Assembly: GCA_041391505.1 (NCBI GenBank)
Contig: JAWKNW010000010.1
Location: forward strand, 144,445-208,444
Direction: 5' to 3'
Source of the DNA: Rhodothermales bacterium
GTDB taxonomy: Bacteria > Bacteroidota > Rhodothermia > Rhodothermales > JAHQVL01
Length of the DNA stretch: 64,000 nucleotides
Each line of letters begins with the position of its first letter. Positions within the stretch are counted from its first letter, which is position 1. A model generated the notes under the pieces. That model was not told the DNA's origin, searched no databases, and was given only the letters and a program-made list of their open reading frames with translations. This document shows positions 8,573 through 17,078 of this stretch, in pieces. The position numbers were made by a program, and so were the translations under genes.

Positions 8573-10489
8573 TTATCGGTTGGATGCGACAGACTCGGCG
8601 CTCAGGGTGACGTCGCGTTCCCAGAGCACCTGGGCGCCTTCGACGACCCGGGTAGCGACCGAGCGCGGCGACATGAAATAGTCGAAACCGACGTGCTGGA
8701 TCTCATCGATCAGATTGACCGGAACCATCTGTGCGATAAGTTTGATGTTGGCCCGATAGGGCGGCGAACTCCCGATCAGGTCGGCGCGCGAGACCTCATA
8801 CTTGGCCCATTTGCTGTCCATGGGCGCGATGGTCGTACGGTGCTTGCGTGCACCGACCGGCCGGCCCAGCAGGACCGTCGACCGCGTCGATGGGCGCAGG
8901 AAGGGTAACGGATCCGGCGAATAATTGAGGGCCAGCACCTGCTCGCGCTCCCCTCCGCGCACCATGCGGGTGAGGAATTTCGATTGCAGGCTGAAGAGGT
9001 ATTTATCCAACGGCAACTCGCCGTTGTGGACGTAGAGCGAGTGCAGGTCGCGGAGGTCGCCATTCGGATCGCGGTCCCCGGAACGAAACACGACGTTATC
9101 GTTGGCGTCCGTCACCGTCACCTGGAGGAATACGAGACGCTCGGCGTCGAAGCCCGTCGGCACGTTGTGGCCATTGGTGCCGTTTGCGACCTCGACATGA
9201 AACACGACGCCGCCGGCTCCCGATTTTTCGAGTTCCACGTCGCCCAGCAGATAGCCGGCGCGGAGCACCGCGAGGCGTTGCTCGGCGATCTGGTCCAACA
9301 GCGCCTGGTTCTCATTGAGGATCTCGCGGGCGTCGTACCGGTCGTCCGCGAAGGTCCAGCGTTCAGGGAAGACAAACCCTTCGGGCACGTTGTCCTCGAA
9401 GGCGTCCGTTCCCCAGCCGGCTTCAATATCGAAGGTCAACCACTCGCGGATCGAGGCCATTTCGGCGGCGCGGACATTGTGCGGGAAAAAGCCGGGATGG
9501 ACGATCGAATAGTCGGGGCCGGCGAACATATGGTTGGTGCGCTTCCGCTCCCGCGTCGGCTTGCCGCCGACGACGGCGATGGGGGCCATGGCGTAGCCGG
9601 ACGGTTTGCCGGGCTCCTTGCCCATGTGGCAATCCTGGCAGGACACCTGATTCCGGGCCGCTTCCGTGGATTTGTATTCGCTGAAGGCCTCTTCGAGCCT
9701 GAAACCATTGACCAGGTTCACGTCGTGGCAGGTGCCACAGAACGCCGATGTCGTGATCTGCTCGAGCTGGCGGGCGTCCGTGTGAATCGACCGGCCCGAC
9801 TTCCCGCGTTCGGTATTTACACTGTAGCCGCTGCCGTCGGCCGTGACTTCGGAAAGGATTTCGTTTCCGAGCGAGCCATAGACCGGGTCGAAAATGTCCC
9901 CTTCGACGATCGCGAGCCGGCCGCTCACCTTGCCGTATGCGTTCTGGACCCGATGACATACGATGCAGGTGATGCCCTCCCGCGAAGTCGGATTTCGGTC
10001 CATGTTCGACATGAACTCCGGCTCTCCGAGGTTCATCCCCACCGGAGTATGGCAGCGAATGCAGAAGTCACCGTTCGTCCCGTTGGTCAGTTTCAGGATC
10101 GTGCCGTGCATCGCGTTGAAGATGGGGCTGATCTGCGCATACGCATGCTGGGAGACGGACCACTCCCGGAAATGATCGGGGTGGCAGGTAGCGCAGGTAT
10201 TCGCCGACGGGAAACGATCTTCGAGGGTGAGGGCCACGTGGACCGAATCGACCCAGCGGGCCCGCTTCAGGCTGTCGGGGTCGGCGAATCCATACCGGAC
10301 GTCATCGACGAGCACGGCCTCATAGACCGGCCGGGCGGTTTTTCCGGGGTCGGCCGGGTCAGGCGGGTCGACCGGTGCAAAAGCCAGTAACAGGACCGGC
10401 AAAAAGGAAAGGGCTAGCGCGACGAAGCCCGTGACCACATTACGGCACGCACGATGCGCGTGCGCACACGAACGATAAACGTGGAGCAT
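8573..10489 (-). CDS. Pentaheme cytochrome c554-family protein
   Basis: The chosen start MLHVYRSCAH (10489) puts a signal peptide or anchor (VVTGFVALALSFLPVLLLAFA) at the N-terminus and gives 638 residues. An upstream in-frame ATG at 10642 would add a non-signal-like stretch. Five CXXCH sites appear in the first half: CATCH, CIRCH, CIVCH, CGTCH and CQDCH. The context NTCATCHPDHFREWSVSQHA is typical of the cytochrome c554/c-prime family, where His residues distant in sequence ligate the hemes. The C-terminal half is a heme-free, beta-rich domain. This is the first gene of the operon and is followed directly by the beta-barrel gene. The substrate is unknown, and an extracellular or periplasmic terminal carrier is plausible. 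Confidence 0.85.
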   Translation of the reverse strand: MLHVYRSCAHAHRACRNVVTGFVALALSFLPVLLLAFAPVDPPDPADPGKTARPVYEAVLVDDVRYGFADPDSLKRARWVDSVHVALTLEDRFPSANTCATCHPDHFREWSVSQHAYAQISPIFNAMHGTILKLTNGTNGDFCIRCHTPVGMNLGEPEFMSNMDRNPTSREGITCIVCHRVQNAYGKVSGRLAIVEGDIFDPVYGSLGNEILSEVTADGSGYSVNTERGKSGRSIHTDARQLEQITTSAFCGTCHDVNLVNGFRLEEAFSEYKSTEAARNQVSCQDCHMGKEPGKPSGYAMAPIAVVGGKPTRERKRTNHMFAGPDYSIVHPGFFPHNVRAAEMASIREWLTFDIEAGWGTDAFEDNVPEGFVFPERWTFADDRYDAREILNENQALLDQIAEQRLAVLRAGYLLGDVELEKSGAGGVVFHVEVANGTNGHNVPTGFDAERLVFLQVTVTDANDNVVFRSGDRDPNGDLRDLHSLYVHNGELPLDKYLFSLQSKFLTRMVRGGEREQVLALNYSPDPLPFLRPSTRSTVLLGRPVGARKHRTTIAPMDSKWAKYEVSRADLIGSSPPYRANIKLIAQMVPVNLIDEIQHVGFDYFMSPRSVATRVVEGAQVLWERDVTLSAESVASNR

Positions 10490-11005
10490 ATAAGGTAAAG
10501 GGCCAGGGATCTTCCCCAGATCACTGGCAGCATGAGGAGATGAAGGCACAGTGCCGTTTCGCAGCCGAGAAACGGCGCACCGGAAGACAAACCAGTTCAG
10601 GGACCATCCAATATAGGGCAAACAGCGAAAAAAACGACGCACCCGAAACCATCAATCGCCACGTTTTTTTACACACGCACCGAAATATCCCTTAATAAAA
10701 AGGCATATCCAACGGATCCTGCATCGTGCTGAATGAAATTTTCGTAACCAATCGCCGAAAAAAAACAGCTAGAGACGTGATAAACCATTATGATCGGGTG
10801 ATAGCGTACAGATCTGGTCGCCATGCCCTATCTTGACGTTGTGGCAAAGCGCGGTCACCGAGCCCGGACGGAAACACGAGGCGTCCTATGCTGTAGGTTC
10901 TGCGCTTGCCGCGCGATCTCTCCGATCGACTCCCCGGCAAATGCCCCCTGCGCAAAAACGCCACGCGAGGAACTTCCACACGAGGATACCTGGTCTAGTA
11001 GTACC
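10490..11005. promoter_or_regulatory. Divergent control region of redox operon and PEGA kinase
   Basis: This 516-bp stretch without a convincing gene separates the minus-strand cytochrome operon from the plus-strand kinase. It should hold both promoters. The AT-rich core (about 10640-10790, with A-runs) is the likely promoter zone. An imperfect hairpin lies in the presumed 5' leader of the cytochrome operon: GTGCCGTTTC at 10551-10560 pairs with GAAACGGCGCAC at 10569-10580 with a small bulge. I could not match a definite promoter consensus. Confidence 0.5.
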
Positions 11006-12946
11006 ATGATAGGTCAGTCCATCGAGAATTATGCCATAGAAGCCGTGTTGGGGCATGGCGGGATGGGTATCGTGTACAAAGCGCTCGACACCTCGCTGGA
11101 CCGTGTCGTCGCGTTGAAGGTCATGAACCCCGGTGTGGCGACGAACGAGGAGTTCCTCTGGCGTTTCAAATCGGAAGCCCGGGTACTCGGCCGGCTTCAG
11201 CACGCCAACATTGTCAATGTCTACGCCTTTCGCCATGTCGAGACCCACCTCTTCATCGTCATGGAGTACGTGGGCGGCGGGACGCTGAGCCATCTCATCG
11301 AGCGCCAGGGCATCGTCCCCCCCAAGCAGGCCCTCCCGATCATCAAGCAGAGCCTGCTGGCGCTCGAAGCCGCGCACGACGCGAACATTATCCATCGCGA
11401 TATCAAGCCGCACAATATTTTATTGACCGAGCGGGGGGATGTGAAGATAAGCGACTTCGGGTTGGCTAAAATTCAGGAAGAAAGTTCCTCCATGATGACC
11501 CGCGTGGGCGTTACGGGAGGGACCCTCTACTACATGCCGCCCGAACAGTCGGAGGCCCTGAGCAAGGTCGACCATCGCGGCGACCTGTACGCGCTCGGTA
11601 TGACGTTGTACCAGATGCTCGCCGGCCGCATGCCCTTCGACGCCGGCAGTTCGGCCTATTCGATCCTGAAAGCCGTCGCCGAAGAACAGATCCCCACCCC
11701 GAACACCTTCAATCGGCACATGCCGCCGGGGCTGGTCGAGATCGTCATGCGGGCGATCAAGAAGGATCCCGATCAGCGGTACCAGAGCGCCCGCGAGATG
11801 CGCGAGGCCATCGAGCAGTTCGAGCGCAGCACCGGCGCCCCACCCGCCCGCCCGACGGCGGAGCGCCCTGTCGGCGTCGACAAAACGATGATTTTCACCG
11901 CGCCCAAGGCCGCCCGACTCAAACCCGAGGCGGCCCCGAAGCCGGAGCTCCATACCCTGTTGCCCGGCGAGCACACCGCGACGGCGGCGCCCGGCGGCCG
12001 GATGAAACGCTACCTCGGCGGCGTGCTCCTCCTCGCGCTCGTCGGTTTCGGGGTGTTCCTCTTCAGGCCGGACGATGACGCGCCGACGCGCCGGGCGGAT
12101 ACGTCGGCCCAGACGCCCCCGCCGACCAACGAGAACACGGCGCTGCAGGAAAACGATCCGACGCCGGCCAACGAGTCTGCCGGTGAGTCGACCAGGGAAT
12201 CGGGCAGCGAGTTGGCCGGGCCCGCCGGCACGGATCCGGTTAGCTCGCCCGCCGCGACGCCGCCGCAACCCGCATCGCAGGAGGTCCCGGCAACCCGCAC
12301 CGAAACGACGTACACGGTCAACATCCGATCCACCCCCTCCGGCGCCACCGTGCTGTTCGACGGCAAGTCGCGGGGAACGACGCCGCTCCAGATGCCCGGC
12401 GTGTCGGCCGGAAACTACCCGGTGCAGCTGCAACTCGACGGCTATCAACCCTTTTCCGGGACCCTGCAGCCGCAGCGGCAAGCCAGCCTCACAGCCACCC
12501 TGCAACCCCTGAACGGGTCACTGCGGGTGGTCATCCATCCGTGGGGCTCCCTCGACATCAACGACGTGCGGAAAATGTCGGGGTCGAGCGTACCGTATGC
12601 GGAAGAGATGGGTCCGGGCTCCTACAGGCTGCATGCCATGCACCCGTCGTTCGGCGAATGGGACAAGGTCGTCACGCTGCGCCCGGGCCAGCATCAGGAT
12701 GTTTTCTTCGATTTCCAGAAAATGTACCGGGTCATCGTTACGACGCCGCCCATCACCAATGCAGAGATCGTGGTGGACGGCACCGGTACCGGCGTATTCA
12801 CGCCCCTTCCCGTCGTCCTCCGGGCCGGCAACCATACCATCGCCGTGCGCAAAGAGGGCTATCGCATGGAAGGCCAGCCCAAAAAGATCACCCTGGAGGA
12901 AGACCTCCAGGAGCCTATCGCATTTACCCTGGTCCCGGAGAATTGA
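11006..12946 (+). CDS. Transmembrane Ser/Thr protein kinase with PEGA domains
   Basis: Start MIGQSIENYA (11006) gives 646 residues and places the kinase at the N-terminus as usual. Seen: Gly loop GHGGMG at 16-21, invariant Lys in VALKV (Lys38), catalytic HRDIKPHN, DFGLA and MPPEQSEA. It is therefore a complete Hanks-type kinase of the PknB kind. A single membrane span (MKRYLGGVLLLALVGFGVFL) at about residues 333-352 is followed by a Pro/Thr/Ser-rich stalk and about three PEGA-like repeats (STPSGATVLFDGKSRGTTPL; a divergent central one; TTPPITNAEIVVDG). The sensor side is therefore extracytoplasmic. It diverges from the cytochrome operon that ends with an FHA protein and is followed 26 nt later by secreted-protein genes, probably its operon. 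Confidence 0.92.
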   Translation: MIGQSIENYAIEAVLGHGGMGIVYKALDTSLDRVVALKVMNPGVATNEEFLWRFKSEARVLGRLQHANIVNVYAFRHVETHLFIVMEYVGGGTLSHLIERQGIVPPKQALPIIKQSLLALEAAHDANIIHRDIKPHNILLTERGDVKISDFGLAKIQEESSSMMTRVGVTGGTLYYMPPEQSEALSKVDHRGDLYALGMTLYQMLAGRMPFDAGSSAYSILKAVAEEQIPTPNTFNRHMPPGLVEIVMRAIKKDPDQRYQSAREMREAIEQFERSTGAPPARPTAERPVGVDKTMIFTAPKAARLKPEAAPKPELHTLLPGEHTATAAPGGRMKRYLGGVLLLALVGFGVFLFRPDDDAPTRRADTSAQTPPPTNENTALQENDPTPANESAGESTRESGSELAGPAGTDPVSSPAATPPQPASQEVPATRTETTYTVNIRSTPSGATVLFDGKSRGTTPLQMPGVSAGNYPVQLQLDGYQPFSGTLQPQRQASLTATLQPLNGSLRVVIHPWGSLDINDVRKMSGSSVPYAEEMGPGSYRLHAMHPSFGEWDKVVTLRPGQHQDVFFDFQKMYRVIVTTPPITNAEIVVDGTGTGVFTPLPVVLRAGNHTIAVRKEGYRMEGQPKKITLEEDLQEPIAFTLVPEN

Positions 12947-12972
12947 GTCGTCAATCCCGACAAGCCTGCACG

Positions 12973-13950
12973 ATGCATCGAAACTTCAGATCCCTTCTTC
13001 GTTTTGCCTCCCTCTTCGCGCTTACGGTCTGCAGTGCACTGCCTGCATCCCGGGCGTATGCCCAGGCGGCCAATTGCACCGATGCGCTGCAGCGGGCGCA
13101 GGAAGAATACGCGCTCGGTCGGTTCGACGAAACGATCGTGCACGTCGACCAATGCCTGGCCCTGCCGGACGTGCCGGAATCCACGCGCCGGCTCGCCTAC
13201 CGGCTCAAAGGCCTCAGCTACATTGGAAAAGGGCTGGAGTCCGACGCCCGTGAGGCCGTACAGCGTCTCCTGGAAGTAAGTCCGAATTTCGAAGTCGACC
13301 CCGCTCTTGACCCGCCGGCGTTCGTCCAGCTCCTCGAAGACGTCCGTGCCGAGCTGTCGGAGCAGCCCGCCGCCGGCCCGCCGTCCGCGGGCACCACACA
13401 ACCCCGGCTCCGCTCGAATACCCGCTATGCCGGACGCAATAAGCGTGAATCCTGGTACACGAACTGGGGGCTTGGACTGCCGTTCATCTCCTATCCCGGC
13501 GAACTCGGCGACGTGCTCGACGGGCTCAAGGACCTGGGAGTGGACAATACGCGCATCTCGCTCGACCTCCTCGGCTTCTACCTGCCGGCGGGCGATCAGA
13601 CGATCGTCGGGGTTTCGATCAACGCCTGGGGAGACCGCTACGACGATGGAACCGCCACCCTGCAGATCAACGCCTACACCGTCGGCGCCAGCGCGATGTA
13701 CTTCATCCAGAAAGGTATCGGTGAAGGCCCCTTTGTCCGCGCCGAACTCGGACCCGCCCGGCTCGTCCTCGATTCCTCCGAAGACATCAACAGTTCCTCC
13801 GATTGGGGACTCGGCGTACTCGTCGGCGCCGGCTACGGCATTCCCGTCTCCGCCGGCACCCGGATTCTGATCCACGTTACCTACGCCAGCCGACGCGTCG
13901 AGGACGAGTCCTACGGCACGTTCGGGCTCGGTGTAAGCGGTCTCTTCTGA
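12973..13950 (+). CDS. Secreted protein: TPR-like N-domain plus outer-membrane barrel-like C-domain
   Basis: The 325-residue product starts MHRNFRSLLR and has a signal peptide ending near SRAYAQ. Residues about 32-125 form a helical, TPR-like domain (two Cys: NCTDAL and DQCLALPD; then YRLKGLSYIGKGLESDAREAV). This domain is closely related to that of the next gene. From about residue 150 the protein looks like a small beta-barrel or beta-sandwich, ending in YGTFGLGVSGLF with a terminal aromatic typical of outer-membrane strands. It lies 26 nt after the kinase. It may be an outer-membrane partner of the kinase sensor region. No named family was recognised. Confidence 0.8.
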   Translation: MHRNFRSLLRFASLFALTVCSALPASRAYAQAANCTDALQRAQEEYALGRFDETIVHVDQCLALPDVPESTRRLAYRLKGLSYIGKGLESDAREAVQRLLEVSPNFEVDPALDPPAFVQLLEDVRAELSEQPAAGPPSAGTTQPRLRSNTRYAGRNKRESWYTNWGLGLPFISYPGELGDVLDGLKDLGVDNTRISLDLLGFYLPAGDQTIVGVSINAWGDRYDDGTATLQINAYTVGASAMYFIQKGIGEGPFVRAELGPARLVLDSSEDINSSSDWGLGVLVGAGYGIPVSAGTRILIHVTYASRRVEDESYGTFGLGVSGLF

Positions 13951-13991
13951 CGCCGAGACGCCACGGCATTCCGTTTTTTCGAAATCCCTAC

Positions 13992-14621
13992 ATGCTCCAT
14001 ATGACGCGCTTTATCCGCCATACGATGACCCCACGCGCCACGCTGCTGGCCCTGCTCTGCCTGATGTGCTGGACCACGGCCGAGGCGCAAAACGCACGCT
14101 GCAGCGACCTCCTCGTCGAGGCCAACCAGACCTACTCGCGTGGTGCATTTGATGAGACCATCGCCCTGCTCGACCGCTGCATGGCCCTGCCGGACGTCAC
14201 CGAAGCGGAGCGGCGGACGGCCTACCGCCTCAAGGGGCTCTGCTACATCGGCAAAGGCCTGGAGGTCGATGCCCGCGAATCCGTGCGTCGATTGCTGACG
14301 CTCGTACCCGATTATGAGCCGGACCCGGCGATGGATCCTCCGAACTTCGTTACGCTCATCCAGGAGGTTCGCCAGGAACTCGACACCACGTTGACCCCCG
14401 AGACCCAGGCCGCCGCGCCGGCGGAGCAGCCGGCGCAGACCCGGCCGCCAGTCACGCAACCCGTCGTCACCTCGCGACGGAGCCGGGGAGGCGCGGGCAA
14501 ATATGTCCTGGCCGGGCTCGGCGTGGGGGCCGTTGGCGGCCTCGCCTATCTGTTGCTCAAAGGCGACGGATCAAGCTCCGGAGGCGAACCCATCTCGAGT
14601 CCGCCCGCCCTTCCCCAGTGA
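13992..14621 (+). CDS. Secreted TPR-like protein with C-terminal glycine-zipper membrane helix
   Basis: The 209-residue product starts MLHMTRFIRH; later Met codons at 14001 and 14025 are alternatives. The signal peptide ends TAEAQ. The N-terminal helical domain (CSDLLVEANQ, DRCMALPDV, YRLKGLCYIGKGLEVDARES) is a paralogue of that encoded just upstream. A Pro/Gln/Thr linker then leads to a membrane segment KYVLAGLGVGAVGGLAYLLL (about 170-190) and a short Ser/Gly tail. The pair looks like an ancestral tandem duplication that acquired different C-terminal anchors. The function is unknown. The position downstream of the PEGA kinase suggests a shared envelope complex. Confidence 0.8.
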   Translation: MLHMTRFIRHTMTPRATLLALLCLMCWTTAEAQNARCSDLLVEANQTYSRGAFDETIALLDRCMALPDVTEAERRTAYRLKGLCYIGKGLEVDARESVRRLLTLVPDYEPDPAMDPPNFVTLIQEVRQELDTTLTPETQAAAPAEQPAQTRPPVTQPVVTSRRSRGGAGKYVLAGLGVGAVGGLAYLLLKGDGSSSGGEPISSPPALPQ

Positions 14622-14663
14622 TTGCCGTTTCCCGCCTCCGGCCCCGTTATTCGAGCAGTGCAT

Positions 14664-17063
14664 ATGTTATCCAATCCTAGATTTCACCTCGCCGTCCTCC
14701 TCGTCCTTTCGATCCTCTGCGTCCCGTCGGCGCAAGCTCAGAAACGCGCCGGAGACCGCGCCATCCCGACGATATACGCCACCCCGCACGCGCCCGTCGC
14801 CCCCATGCCGGCGGGCGCCTCACCCAAAACGAGCATGGCGCGCGACACGCTGCGCAACTTCACGCGGAGCAACACGGTGTTCAGGGTCCCATCGAGCGCG
14901 CTCGTCGACGGTTCGACAGGCTGGATCCACGGCACCAACTCGTTCGAGGACCAGAGCAAGGCGACCCGACTCACCCTCCCCGCCGGCGCCAGGAACGGAT
15001 CGGTGGAGCAGGTCTTCGTCACCTTCATTCACAAAGCGAACGAGGTCACCACGGAACAGTACGCCATCGAGATTTTCGATGTAGATGGCACCACGGGCGG
15101 CCCGGGGACCCTGCTCGGCGGGCAGATCTTCAGCTTCGCGTTCGTCGATGCGGACGAGGATCTGAACACCCCCGCGTTTACGACGATCCACGTCTTCGAC
15201 ACCCCTATCGATGTCCCGGATGAGTTTTTTGTCGTCGTCGATTTCGGTGCGTACACGCCGGCCGATTACGAGCGCGCCGCCATCGCGTCGACCGATTTCC
15301 TGGGGCGTTTCGTCTCGGAGGACTGGGAACAGCTCAGCGGCGGCGGTTGGATCAATATGTCCACCTCCTGGTTTTCCGAGGCCAATAACGGCTGGCTGAT
15401 GTGGCTCGAAGCCATCGTGCAATACGACGCCGCCGTCAGCGCACCGCCGGTGATCACGCATACCCCGATCACGACGGCGCCAGCCGGCGAGGACCTGACG
15501 ATCAGCGCATCGATCACGGGCAGCGCACCCATTTCGGTCGCCCTGCTGGCGTATGCCCCCGGCGGCACCACGACCACGCCGCCGATCCTGAACATGACCA
15601 ATGTCGGTGGAAATCAGTGGCAGGTCGTCGTCCCGTCGGCCAATGTTGATCTGCGCGGTCTACGCTACGCCATCGGCGCGGCCGACCAGACGGGGGCGAC
15701 CTCTAACACGCCTGATTTCAACGTCGCCGTGACCGACGCTGAAGGCCTCTCGCAGCCGCTTGCCGTGAACGGCACCGGCGAATCGGCCTATCGGCTCGTG
15801 TCGATCCCGGTGACCGTGAGCAACGCCTCGCCAGGCACCCTCTTGGAGGACGACCTCGGTGCCTATGACCCGGCGTCCTGGCGCCTTTTCGGGCTCCGCG
15901 CCGATCAAACGTACGCGGAATTTCCGTCTTCCGGCTCGATGACGCCCGGCGCCGCCTTCTGGCTCGCCAGCAGCGAAGCCGGTCGCTCGATCACGACCGG
16001 GCCGGCCACATCGGTGTCCATCGCCGGCGAATACGCCATCCCCCTCAACCCGGGATGGACCTTCGTGGGCACGCCGTTCAACTTTCCGGTGGGCCGGCAA
16101 CAGGTGCGCCTCGCCTCTGGCGGCACGCTCGATATTCGGGCGTTCAACGGGAGCTGGGGGGCGCACACCGGTGCGCTTCAACCCTTCAGCGGCTACGCCG
16201 TGGCGGCCGTCGATTCCGATCAATTGCTCGTGGCACCGTTCGGAGCCGACATCCTCGCGCGGACGAGCGCAACGCCCCGTGAAGCGGAAGCGGCCGTGGA
16301 TGAGACCGGACGGATCGACTGGCAGATCCGCATCCTCGCCCAGGCGGAAGGCGCGTCGGACACCGACAATGCCGCCGTACTTGCTTCCACGTCGAGCCCG
16401 CAGTGGGACGCTCTCGACCGACCGGAAGCGCCTGTCATCGGGGACTATGTCTCCGTCTATTTCGGGCATGCCGACTGGTCTGTCCCGTTCCGCCGCTTCA
16501 CGACCGATGCGCGCCCCTATGAAGGCAGCCGCGCCGTGTGGACGTTCGAGTTGAGCGCCTCCGTCGATTCGCCGATCACGCTTACCTTCGACGGGGTGGC
16601 TGATGTGCCGGCCGACCAGGAGGTGTGGCTGATCGACCATCTGGAAAAAACGACCCTCAACCTGCGCGAAACGCCGAACTACGTGGTCACGGGGTCCGTG
16701 GAGGCCTATGCAGACCGGTTCAGCCTGCTCGTCGGCGAGGCCGCGGCGCTTTCGCCGGCACTCGACGCCGCCGCCGAATTGCCGCAGGATCTCGTGCTGG
16801 AAAGTTACCCCAACCCGTTCCGTTCGTCGACCACGATCCGTTTTGCGCTACCCGCCGACGATGTCGTGACGCTCAAGGTCTTCGACCTCCTGGGCAAGGA
16901 AGTGGCCACCCTCCTGTCGGAACAGTCGACGGCGCGCGGGTACCACACCGTGACGTGGGACGGGTTGAACCAGGCCCGCCAGGAAGTCCGGTCCGGCATG
17001 TATCTCTACGTCCTGGAAAGCGGTACGGGCCGCGCCACCGGACGCGTCATCGCGCTCCGCTAG
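14664..17063 (+). CDS. T9SS-secreted surface protein
   Basis: Start MLSNPRFHLA gives 799 residues with a clear signal peptide ending SAQAQ. The passenger is beta-rich, with Ig-like or jelly-roll stretches. It shows no catalytic motif I can name. The last 80 or so residues are a T9SS type A sorting domain: ESYPNPFRSSTTIRF, VFDLLGKEVATLL, the GYHTVTWDG turn and the terminal YVLESGTG...VIALR. The protein should be exported across the outer membrane and attached to the cell surface. It ends the kinase-headed gene run, 42 nt after the preceding gene, and converges with the pseudokinase gene 15 bp away. Confidence 0.88.
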   Translation: MLSNPRFHLAVLLVLSILCVPSAQAQKRAGDRAIPTIYATPHAPVAPMPAGASPKTSMARDTLRNFTRSNTVFRVPSSALVDGSTGWIHGTNSFEDQSKATRLTLPAGARNGSVEQVFVTFIHKANEVTTEQYAIEIFDVDGTTGGPGTLLGGQIFSFAFVDADEDLNTPAFTTIHVFDTPIDVPDEFFVVVDFGAYTPADYERAAIASTDFLGRFVSEDWEQLSGGGWINMSTSWFSEANNGWLMWLEAIVQYDAAVSAPPVITHTPITTAPAGEDLTISASITGSAPISVALLAYAPGGTTTTPPILNMTNVGGNQWQVVVPSANVDLRGLRYAIGAADQTGATSNTPDFNVAVTDAEGLSQPLAVNGTGESAYRLVSIPVTVSNASPGTLLEDDLGAYDPASWRLFGLRADQTYAEFPSSGSMTPGAAFWLASSEAGRSITTGPATSVSIAGEYAIPLNPGWTFVGTPFNFPVGRQQVRLASGGTLDIRAFNGSWGAHTGALQPFSGYAVAAVDSDQLLVAPFGADILARTSATPREAEAAVDETGRIDWQIRILAQAEGASDTDNAAVLASTSSPQWDALDRPEAPVIGDYVSVYFGHADWSVPFRRFTTDARPYEGSRAVWTFELSASVDSPITLTFDGVADVPADQEVWLIDHLEKTTLNLRETPNYVVTGSVEAYADRFSLLVGEAAALSPALDAAAELPQDLVLESYPNPFRSSTTIRFALPADDVVTLKVFDLLGKEVATLLSEQSTARGYHTVTWDGLNQARQEVRSGMYLYVLESGTGRATGRVIALR

Positions 17064-17078
17064 CAGACGCACCTTCTT

